This document shows, in pieces, positions 22,430 to 28,177 of a stretch of DNA of 28,177 nt (positions are counted from its first letter, which is position 1; the number at the start of each line of letters is the position of its first letter). Source of the DNA: Nocardioidaceae bacterium (GTDB lineage: Bacteria; Actinomycetota; Actinomycetes; Propionibacteriales; Nocardioidaceae); NCBI GenBank assembly GCA_013696365.1, contig JACCYS010000231.1, positions 1 through 28,177 on the forward strand. The letters are read 5' to 3'. Under the pieces are notes generated by a model, which worked only from the letters and a program-made list of their open reading frames with translations, had not been told where the DNA came from and did no database searches. The translations under genes and the position numbers were made by a program.

Positions 22430-22963
22430 GTGACCGAACCCTCTACGTCTCGCCGGACGGTGCTGATCGTGCGGCACGCCAAGGCCGAGAGCACCGCCGC
22501 GCGTGACCGGGACCGCAGGCTCACCGAGCGGGGTCGATCCGATGCGTGGGCTGCCGGTGCTGCGGCGGCCGTCGCACTGGTAGGTGTCTCTGAGACGGTG
22601 GTGGCGTTGGTGTCGCCGGCCGCGCGGGCGTACGAGACGTGGCAGCAGGTTGCTGCACAGTTGCCCGGTGGCGTGCACGAGCGGGTGGTCGGCGAGTTGT
22701 ACGAGGCCGGTGTCAGTGATGTTGTTGAGTTGCTGCGCGGGCTACCCGCCCATGTGGCCGCGGCCATCGTGGTCGGCCACAACCCGACCATGCACGCCAC
22801 CGTGCACACTCTTGCCGACGGTGGTGACGACAGCGCCCTGCAGCGGCTGGGCGACCGTGGTTTTCCCACCGCGTCGGTGGCGGTGCTGACCAGTGACAGG
22901 CCATGGTCCGACATGGTGATCGACTGCTGCCGGTTGAGCTCCTTCACCGTTGGGCGCGGCTGA
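22430..22963 (+). CDS. SixA-like histidine phosphatase
   Basis: A 177-residue histidine phosphatase-superfamily protein. The catalytic RHG-type motif appears as LIVRHAKAES with His near residue 15, and the second His is in VVGHNPTMH. In E. coli SixA dephosphorylates phospho-histidine on phosphotransferase proteins; the substrate of actinobacterial homologues is not known to me. The start GTG 22430 gives the usual short lead into the first strand; the frame runs upstream to ATG 22310, but that would overlap the start of the CsbD-like gene. No clear ribosome site is present; GACAGT ends 6 nt upstream and could be a weak leaderless -10. Confidence 0.85.
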   Translation: MTEPSTSRRTVLIVRHAKAESTAARDRDRRLTERGRSDAWAAGAAAAVALVGVSETVVALVSPAARAYETWQQVAAQLPGGVHERVVGELYEAGVSDVVELLRGLPAHVAAAIVVGHNPTMHATVHTLADGGDDSALQRLGDRGFPTASVAVLTSDRPWSDMVIDCCRLSSFTVGRG

Positions 22964-22988
22964 AGTAGCTCGCCGTGGAGGGCGGGGG

Positions 22989-24239
22989 TCAGTCACTGCC
23001 CTCAGCGACGCTGGCCGCCTCGATCTCGTCGCGGGTGATGCCCAAAAGGTAGGCGACGCTGTCGAGGTAGGGAGTGGTGACGGCGGTGTCCGCAGCCGCT
23101 TGGACCATCGGCTTGGCGTTGAACGCCACGCCCAGCCCGGCCGCTGCAAGCATGTCCAGGTCGTTGGCGCCGTCCCCGATGGCGACCGTGTTCGCGATCG
23201 GGATGCCGGCCTCCGCGGCAAAGGTGCGCAGCGCTTTCGCTTTGCCGGCCCGGTCGACCACGGCCCCCAGCAGGCGGCCGGTGAGCCGGCCGTCCAGGAT
23301 TTCCAGCGTGTTGGCCGCCGTGTAGTGGATGTCCAGGTCCGCGGCGAGCGGGTCGATCACCTGGGTGAAGCCGCCGCTGACGAGGGCGAAGCGATAGCCC
23401 AACCCTCGCAGTGTTCGGACCAGCGTGCGCGCGCCCGGAGTCAGCTTGAGCGCGGCCCGCACTTCGTCCAGCGCGGTAGCAGGCACTCCGGCGAGCAGCG
23501 CGACCCGCTCCCGCAGCGACGACTCGAAGTCGAGCTCGCCCCGCATCGCCCGTCCGGTGACCGCTGCGACCTGCTCGTAGCAACCGGCGTGCTCGGCGAG
23601 CATCTCAATCACTTCGCCCTGCACCAGGGTGGAGTCCACGTCCATCACGACGAGTCTCTGCGCATAACGATGGATCCCGGCGCTCTGGACGGCTATGTCG
23701 ACATGCTGGTGCGCCGCCTCGGTGGCCAGGAGAAGCCGCAGCCGGGCTGGGTCGGCACCGGAGACGTCGAAGTCGACCGCGGTGACGGGATAGCGTGCGA
23801 TTCGGCGGATGCGGTCGATGTTCGCCCCGGTGTCGGCGACCCGGCCGGCCACCGCCGCGACTGCTGCTGGTCGCAGCGGGGAACCCAGCACGGTCACCCG
23901 TACTCGCCCGGATGCGCGGGCGGCGGCGTCGCCCAGGCCCTGCTCGATGGTCAGCTCGAGACCCCGATCGGTAGCCACTGTGCCCAGGACGGCCCGCAGC
24001 GCCTTGTGCACCCGGGTTGGGTCCGGCGGTGCGGTCAACAAAACCGCTAGCACGAGCCGGCCACGGACCACCACCTGCTCGATGTCCAGCACCTCGACCG
24101 GGTATCCGGCGCAGGCTGCGAAAAGCGCCGCGGTTACCCCAGGCTGGTCGGGACCGGCAAGGGTCACGAGCAGGGTCGGCCGGTCTGGGCTGGCTGGGCC
24201 GGTGGGGCCGGCGGGGGCGGTTTGACCGTCGGTGGTCAT
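22989..24239 (-). CDS. serB: Phosphoserine phosphatase SerB with N-terminal ACT domains
   Basis: A 416-residue protein. The first ~190 residues form two ACT-like domains (LLVTLAGPDQPGVTAALFAAC, and the RVTVLGSPLRPAAVAAVAG region). The HAD phosphatase domain follows with motif I MDVDSTL (nucleophile Asp200, acid Asp202), motif II LVSGGFT, and motif IV GDGANDLDML. It hydrolyses phosphoserine in serine synthesis; ACT domains in SerB2 homologues bind serine for feedback control. It overlaps the upstream uncharacterised gene by 4 nt, so the two are translated from one message. Length and layout match mycobacterial SerB2. Confidence 0.94.
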   Translation of the reverse strand: MTTDGQTAPAGPTGPASPDRPTLLVTLAGPDQPGVTAALFAACAGYPVEVLDIEQVVVRGRLVLAVLLTAPPDPTRVHKALRAVLGTVATDRGLELTIEQGLGDAAARASGRVRVTVLGSPLRPAAVAAVAGRVADTGANIDRIRRIARYPVTAVDFDVSGADPARLRLLLATEAAHQHVDIAVQSAGIHRYAQRLVVMDVDSTLVQGEVIEMLAEHAGCYEQVAAVTGRAMRGELDFESSLRERVALLAGVPATALDEVRAALKLTPGARTLVRTLRGLGYRFALVSGGFTQVIDPLAADLDIHYTAANTLEILDGRLTGRLLGAVVDRAGKAKALRTFAAEAGIPIANTVAIGDGANDLDMLAAAGLGVAFNAKPMVQAAADTAVTTPYLDSVAYLLGITRDEIEAASVAEGSD

Positions 24240-24985
24240 CGGGCCGCCTCATCCGCTGTCCCGACCTCAGGATCGATCACCGAACAGGCCGCAACCAACG
24301 CGTGCCGGGCACTGCGCGCCAGGCGCAGCAGAGCGTCCCGGCGCTCGGCGGCCTCGAATGCCGACACGGCGGCTCCGTCGTCGCCCAAGCCGAGCTCGGC
24401 GATCGCTTGGCAGCGCAGGCCCAGTGCCGCCAGCCGCTGTGCCCGGACGGGGTGGCCGGCCGCCAACGGCGCCGGGTGGCTGTCCCGCAACGCCTGCAGG
24501 CCCTCGGCAGCTTCCGGTCGCCAGCTCGCCACGTCGAGGTCGGCGAGTCGCGCGGAACTCTCCAGCAGCATCTCCCGCAGCTCCTGATCAGCGACAGTGA
24601 TGTCGGGCAGGGTTGGCGTCGAGACGGCTGAAAAGGTGCGCCAGGTGACCCCAGCGCCGACGACGAGCGGCACCATCCCGACGCCACAGCCTTGGACCAC
24701 CACGGCCTCGCCGGCCTCGATGGCTGCCTGGTTGAAGTCCGATGGTCCCCCCAGACCGACCGGGTCGCCGGGGACGGGCAGCGCCAGTGTGGCGCTCCGC
24801 GCGCCGTTGCGGCGCAGTCGTCCCAGCGCAAGCACGATGGGCAGGGGGTCGTCGTCGAGTCCGAGCACGTCGTGCGCAGCGTCGTCGGCCACGACCTGGT
24901 CGCGGGCGTCGTCGAGGCTGCACCGCCCCGACAGCCACGCGTTGCACCACGACGCAAGGCGTGCGGAGCGCGGCAGTCCGGTCAC
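24236..24985 (-). CDS. Conserved uncharacterised protein upstream of serB
   Basis: A 249-residue protein with no catalytic motif I can name. It begins MTGLPRSARLASWCNAWLSGR, then DDAAHDVLGLDDDPLPIVLALGRLR, a LALPVPGDPVGLGGP segment, a Gly-rich VVVQGCGVGMVPLV stretch and a helical C-terminal half. I recognise it as widely conserved in Streptomyces-type genomes without a known function. GTG 24985 is chosen because the conserved part begins there; the frame extends to 25471, but only over the divergent ABC gene. TACGCT ends 7 nt before the start with no ribosome site, so a leaderless message is plausible. Coupled translation with serB suggests a link to serine metabolism, which is only an inference. 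Confidence 0.78.
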   Translation of the reverse strand: MTGLPRSARLASWCNAWLSGRCSLDDARDQVVADDAAHDVLGLDDDPLPIVLALGRLRRNGARSATLALPVPGDPVGLGGPSDFNQAAIEAGEAVVVQGCGVGMVPLVVGAGVTWRTFSAVSTPTLPDITVADQELREMLLESSARLADLDVASWRPEAAEGLQALRDSHPAPLAAGHPVRAQRLAALGLRCQAIAELGLGDDGAAVSAFEAAERRDALLRLARSARHALVAACSVIDPEVGTADEAAR

Positions 24986-24992
24986 GACGTTC

Positions 24993-24998
24993 AGCGTA
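24993..24998 (-). promoter_or_regulatory. Possible leaderless -10 element of the serB operon
   Basis: On the minus strand TACGCT is followed by 7 nt and the GTG at 24985. No ribosome site is seen. Confidence 0.35.
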
Positions 24999-25066
24999 GG
25001 TGCCGTAGGTTTGCCTCCGCCGCTCCGGCGGCGCGAGTCCTGACCGCAACGGAGCCGAGGGAGTTC

Positions 25067-25852
25067 ATGAGCGCCGTCGTCGAGCTGGCAGAGGTGAGCG
25101 TCACCCGCGGTGGCAGTCGGCTGCTCGATGAGGTTTCGTGGACGGTGCTCGACGACCAGCGATGGGTGGTGCTCGGTCCCAACGGTGCTGGCAAGACGAC
25201 GCTGCTGCAGATGATCAGCGCACGGATGCATCCCACCGCCGGTGTCGCCGGGGTGTTGGGTGAGGTGCTCGGCACGGTCGACGTCTTCGAGCTGCGGCCG
25301 CGCATCGGTTTCATGAGTGCCGCGCTGGCCGACAGCATCCCGGCAGCGGAGCGCGTCGCCGACGTAGTGGTGTCTGCTGCGTACGCGGTGGTCGGCCGCT
25401 GGTGGGAGGAGTACGACGAGCCGGACCACGACCGCGCCAGGGGGCTGCTGTCCGACGTCGGGATCGGTCACCTGGCGGATCGCACGTTCGGCACGCTGAG
25501 CGAGGGTGAGCGTAAGCGGGTTCAGGTGGCGCGCGCGCTGATGACCGACCCGGAGCTGTTGCTGCTGGACGAGCCGGGCGCCGGTCTGGACCTGGCCGCC
25601 CGCGAAGACCTGGTCAGCACGTTGACCGCGCTGGCTGCCGACATCGACGCACCGGCCTCGGTGCTGGTGTCACACCATGTGGAAGAGATCCCGCCGGGCT
25701 TCAACCATGCGTTGCTGTTACGTGCTGGTGCCGTGGTGGCTGCGGGGCCGGTCGACGAGGCGCTCACAGCGGAGACGCTGAGCGAGGCATTCGGCTTGCC
25801 GTTGGTGCTGGAACGCAGTGCGGGCAGATGGTCGGCCCGTCGCCGCAGCTGA
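25067..25852 (+). CDS. ABC transporter ATP-binding protein
   Basis: A 261-residue single ATPase domain: Walker A GPNGAGKT at 37-44, signature LSEGE at 144-148 in place of LSGGQ, Walker B LLLLDEPG, and H-loop His203 in VSHHVEE. No membrane partner is adjacent. I recall an ABC ATPase beside serB2 in mycobacteria (Rv3041c), which this resembles in size and place. The role is unknown. ATG 25067 has GAGGGAG before it; the frame is open back to 24692, but that part runs over the divergent gene and has no conserved sequence. A 6-bp hairpin (CCGCCG-CTC-CGGCGG, 25017-25031) lies in the short leader. Confidence 0.88.
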   Translation: MSAVVELAEVSVTRGGSRLLDEVSWTVLDDQRWVVLGPNGAGKTTLLQMISARMHPTAGVAGVLGEVLGTVDVFELRPRIGFMSAALADSIPAAERVADVVVSAAYAVVGRWWEEYDEPDHDRARGLLSDVGIGHLADRTFGTLSEGERKRVQVARALMTDPELLLLDEPGAGLDLAAREDLVSTLTALAADIDAPASVLVSHHVEEIPPGFNHALLLRAGAVVAAGPVDEALTAETLSEAFGLPLVLERSAGRWSARRRS

Positions 25853-25887
25853 CCTGCGCGCTCACCGTAACGCCTTGTCGCGTTGAC

Positions 25888-25893
25888 TAGACT
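25888..25893 (+). promoter_or_regulatory. Likely leaderless -10 element of the NfeD gene
   Basis: TAGACT is followed by 6 nt and then GTG 25900. No ribosome site is seen. A TTGAC overlaps it and is too close to act as a -35. Confidence 0.45.
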
Positions 25894-25899
25894 GAGCAC

Positions 25900-26352
25900 G
25901 TGGAGGACTGGCTTCAAGACAACGCCTGGGCCGTCTGGACGGCCCTGATGGTGGCGCTTGGGCTGGCCGAGATGATCAGCCTCGATCTCGTGCTGCTCAT
26001 GTTGGGCACCGGCGCGGGCGCCGGTGCGCTGTCCTCGCTGTTGTTGTCCTTGCCGGTGTGGGGCGATCTGCTTGTCGCCCTCGTCGTCGCCACCGGCATG
26101 CTTGCGCTGGTACGCCCGTCCTTGGTGAAAAAGCTGCACAACGGTCCCGAGCTGACCACCGGACACTCAACCCTGGTCGGGCAGCGGGCGGTCGTGCTTG
26201 AGCCGGTCGATGAGCAGCACGGTTTGGTGAAGCTCGCGGGCGAGGAGTGGACCGCACGCGTGTTCGACCCGTCTATGCACATCGATGCCGGTGCTCAGGT
26301 TGAAGTGTTCGAGATCGACGGCGCGACCGCGGTGGTGTACCCGATGGACTGA
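25900..26352 (+). CDS. NfeD-like membrane protein
   Basis: A 150-residue short-form NfeD protein: two or three hydrophobic segments in the first 70 residues (LMVALGLAEMISLDLVLLMLGTGAGAG, then LLVALVVATGMLAL), then a C-terminal OB-fold (about 82-148: LVGQRAVVLEPVDEQHGLVKLAGEEWTAR...GAQVEVFEIDGATAVV). NfeD proteins act with SPFH/stomatin partners in membrane microdomains. The SPFH gene follows after 53 nt, the standard pairing. The serine-protease domain of long NfeD proteins is absent. A GTG start fits the leaderless pattern. Confidence 0.92.
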   Translation: MEDWLQDNAWAVWTALMVALGLAEMISLDLVLLMLGTGAGAGALSSLLLSLPVWGDLLVALVVATGMLALVRPSLVKKLHNGPELTTGHSTLVGQRAVVLEPVDEQHGLVKLAGEEWTARVFDPSMHIDAGAQVEVFEIDGATAVVYPMD

Positions 26353-26405
26353 TTGGCGCCGCCTCGCCGAGCACATCACCCCTGCATCGCTACGAGAGGA
26401 CAATC

Positions 26406-27617
26406 ATGGAGCTTGCACTGCCCGTCCTGTTTTTGCTGATCGTCTTGTTCGTCGTCGTCGGGCTCACCAAGACCATTAAGATCGTGCCGCAGGCGCGCGC
26501 GGGCATCGTGGAGCGCTTCGGCAAGTACCGCACCACCTTGACCGCCGGGCTCAGCGTTGTGGTGCCGTTCGTCGACAGGGTGCGCTACACCATCGATCTG
26601 CGCGAGCAGGTCGTCTCTTTCCCGCCGCAGCCGGTGATCACCGAGGACAACCTGGTGGTGTCCATCGACACCGTCATCTATTTCCAGGTCACCAACGCCG
26701 TGGGCGCGACCTACGAGATCGCCAACTACATCCAGGGCACCGAGCAGCTCACCACCACCACGCTCCGCAACATCATCGGTGGGATGACGCTGGAGCGGAC
26801 CCTTACCAGCCGCGAGGACATCAACCGGGCGCTGCGCGGGGTGCTCGACGAGGCGACCGGCAAATGGGGGTTGCGAGTCAACCGGGTCGAACTCAAAGGT
26901 ATCGACCCGCCGCCGTCGATCAAGGACTCGATGGAGAAGCAGATGCGCGCCGACCGGGACAAGCGCGCGGTGATCCTCACGGCCGAGGGGCACCGGCAGT
27001 CGGCGATCCTCACCGCAGAGGGAGACAAGCAGGCTGCCATCTTGAGCGCGGAGGGTGCTCGAGAGTCCACCATCCTTCGCGCCCAGGCCGACCGCGAGTC
27101 CGCCATCTTGCACGCCCAAGGTGAGGGGCAGGCGATCCAGACCGTGTTCCAGGCCATTCACGACGGGTCGCCCGACCAGTCGTTGCTTGCCTACCAGTAT
27201 CTGCAGATGCTGCCCAAGATCGCCGAGGGAGACGCCAATAAGGTGTGGATCGTCCCCAGCGAGATCGGTGACGCACTGAAGGGTCTGGGCTCGACGATGT
27301 CGCAGATGTCCGGCATCCCGACCGAGTCCGAAGGCCCGCGCACCCGCGTGGACATGGGCTCATCGACCCCGGAGATCTCGACCGGTGTGACCCCCAGCTC
27401 GCTGCAGGATGCGCACGAGCAGGTCGCTGCTGCCATCGCCTCGGCCCAGGAGGCGGCCCAACCCGAACGTCCCGGCGCGACGGGTGGGATGGACACGGGG
27501 CCGGATTCGGGTGCAACTCGTGCCGGGGATGTGGCTGAGCAGCAGGTGACACCACCACAACCCGACCCGCCAGTCGATCCCCCGGTACGGCGCGAGGACG
27601 ACACCACCGCCGGGTGA
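26406..27617 (+). CDS. SPFH/Band 7 (stomatin-like) membrane protein
   Basis: A 403-residue protein: an N-terminal membrane anchor (about 1-20), the SPFH domain (IVPQARAGIVERFGKY...ITEDNLVVSIDTVIYFQV...) to about 185, then a coiled segment with five 11-residue repeats (189-243; AILTAEGxxQS type), an oligomerisation helix, and a long Pro/Ser/Thr-rich tail (about 295-403) that looks disordered. Stomatin-like proteins form large membrane rings and scaffold microdomains or regulate proteases. The ribosome site GAGAGGA precedes the ATG. It pairs with NfeD upstream; the TauE/SafE permease overlaps its stop. The extended tail is unlike short QmcA proteins and resembles mycobacterial Rv1488 in layout, as I recall. 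Confidence 0.92.
   Translation: MELALPVLFLLIVLFVVVGLTKTIKIVPQARAGIVERFGKYRTTLTAGLSVVVPFVDRVRYTIDLREQVVSFPPQPVITEDNLVVSIDTVIYFQVTNAVGATYEIANYIQGTEQLTTTTLRNIIGGMTLERTLTSREDINRALRGVLDEATGKWGLRVNRVELKGIDPPPSIKDSMEKQMRADRDKRAVILTAEGHRQSAILTAEGDKQAAILSAEGARESTILRAQADRESAILHAQGEGQAIQTVFQAIHDGSPDQSLLAYQYLQMLPKIAEGDANKVWIVPSEIGDALKGLGSTMSQMSGIPTESEGPRTRVDMGSSTPEISTGVTPSSLQDAHEQVAAAIASAQEAAQPERPGATGGMDTGPDSGATRAGDVAEQQVTPPQPDPPVDPPVRREDDTTAG
26970..27134 (+). repeat. Five tandem 33-bp coding repeats in the SPFH gene
   Basis: Units begin at 26970, 27003, 27036, 27069 and 27102, each encoding 11 residues of the pattern (A/T/V)IL-x-A-(E/Q)-x-x-(R/K)-(Q/E)-(S/A). The DNA units are diverged, so the repeat is kept at protein level and gives an undecad coiled-coil. 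Confidence 0.8.
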
Positions 27618-28177
27618 GCCTGCTGGAGGTCGTCGCGGTGCTGCTCGCCGGAGTAGCCGCAGGGACGATCAACACCGTGGTGGGGTCCGGCTCCCTCGTC
27701 ACTTTCCCGACGTTGTTGGCGCTGGGCTTCAGCCCGGTCGTCGCCAACGTCACGAACACGGTAGGGCTGGTGCCGGGGTCGGTGTCCGGGGCGATCGGGT
27801 ATCGCCGTGAACTCACCGGTCAGGCTGGCCGGTTGCTGCGCCTCGGGGTTGCAGCCCTGCTCGGCGGGCTTCTCGGTGGCGTCCTGCTGTTGACCCTCGA
27901 CGAGGCCGTATTCGAGACCGTCGTCCCCGTGTTGATCCTGCTGGGCTGCCTGCTCGTGGTGGCCCAACCGAGGCTGTCGGCCTGGATGCGTCGCCGCCGC
28001 GAGGGGGAGGTGCCCCGTCACCACGGGTCGTGGCTGGTGTGGGTGGGCGTCATGGCGACGTCGGTGTACGGCGGGTACTTCGGTGCTGCTCAAGGCGTGC
28101 TGTTCTTGGCCGTCCTCGGGCTCGGGCTGGATGAGACGTTGCAGCGAGTGAACGCCAGCAAGAACGTGTTGGCCGCC
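27614..28177 (+). CDS. TauE/SafE (TSUP) family permease, 3' end cut by the window
   Basis: The first 188 codons of a membrane protein of the sulfite-exporter TauE/SafE family, still open at the window end. The N-terminal GVAAGTINTVVGSGSLVTFPTLLALG is the family's conserved first motif. The second repeat begins around GGYFGAAQGVLFLAVL, followed by NASKNVLAA, which matches the family's second half. Family members move sulfite, sulfonates or related anions; the substrate here is unknown. The GTG start overlaps the SPFH stop codon (GTGA), so translation is coupled. Full length would be about 250-270 residues. Confidence 0.9.
   Translation, partial: MSLLEVVAVLLAGVAAGTINTVVGSGSLVTFPTLLALGFSPVVANVTNTVGLVPGSVSGAIGYRRELTGQAGRLLRLGVAALLGGLLGGVLLLTLDEAVFETVVPVLILLGCLLVVAQPRLSAWMRRRREGEVPRHHGSWLVWVGVMATSVYGGYFGAAQGVLFLAVLGLGLDETLQRVNASKNVLAA

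Noticed and set aside
22950..24050. 366-codon plus-strand frame under serB
   Set aside because: Composition is that of an antisense shadow, and SerB on the minus strand has intact HAD motifs.
24692..25066. N-terminal extension of the ABC ATPase
   Set aside because: The extra 125 codons lie over the divergent conserved gene and show no ABC feature; ATG 25067 has a ribosome site and leads straight into the first strand.
1..28177. CRISPR arrays, tRNA or rRNA genes, insertion sequences, prophage genes
   Set aside because: No regularly spaced direct repeats, tRNA-like cloverleaf, transposase, integrase or phage structural gene was seen in reading both strands.

Overview
The window is high-G+C throughout and uses GTG and ATG starts freely. 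Its gene content is typical of the Actinomycetota: an InhA-type FabI downstream of FabG, SerB with ACT domains, SURF1, a DUF3099 protein, and a 6C-type small RNA. Several neighbourhoods, recalled from general knowledge and not searched, match conserved actinobacterial or mycobacterial orders: ABC-F + enoyl-CoA hydratase, fabG + inhA/fabI, NfeD + SPFH protein, serB + an ABC ATPase, and HAD phosphatase/mutase + GH65. No tRNA, rRNA, transposase, integrase, phage gene or CRISPR array was seen. The window looks like chromosomal core sequence with one compact catabolic module.

Layout. 1-2620: an ABC-F ATPase and a crotonase-family enzyme, with a short palindromic repeat after the crotonase gene and a second partial copy at the window edge. 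2620-7770: a DUF1232 protein, a fused ABC exporter, an atypical SDR without the YxxxK active site, and a secreted sulfatase. 7800-14495: a catabolic module made of an ethanolamine-type permease, a FadR/GntR regulator, a glutamine-synthetase-like ligase, an aldehyde dehydrogenase, an SDR and a PuuD-like gamma-glutamyl hydrolase. 14559-17701: a beta-phosphoglucomutase-like HAD protein and a GH65 phosphorylase/hydrolase, translationally coupled. 17672-20497: SURF1, moaA, a 64-residue Cys/His protein, a 6C-type RNA, DUF3099 and dodecin. 20553-22963: fabG, fabI, a CsbD-like protein found by reading the minus strand, and a SixA-like phosphatase. 22989-28177: SerB, a conserved uncharacterised protein, an ABC ATPase, NfeD, an SPFH/stomatin-like protein, and the start of a TauE/SafE (TSUP) permease cut by the window end.

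How the genes work together. The best functional unit is the permease-to-hydrolase module. Its set of activities fits uptake of a small amino alcohol, most simply ethanolamine. The amine would be capped with glutamate (GS-like enzyme), the alcohol oxidised to aldehyde (SDR) and then acid (ALDH), and the cap removed (PuuD-like amidase), giving glycine and glutamate. An SDR in place of a PuuB-type amine oxidase argues for an amino alcohol and against putrescine. A 24-bp inverted repeat at the predicted transcription start of the ligase operon, in the regulator-ligase divergent gap, is a strong operator candidate.

Other signals worth reading: the two-hairpin C-rich-loop RNA on the minus strand near 19745-19825; several genes whose start codon lies 6-7 nt after a TANNNT hexamer and that lack a ribosome binding site (likely leaderless transcripts); and the 48-bp palindromic element at 2501-2548.
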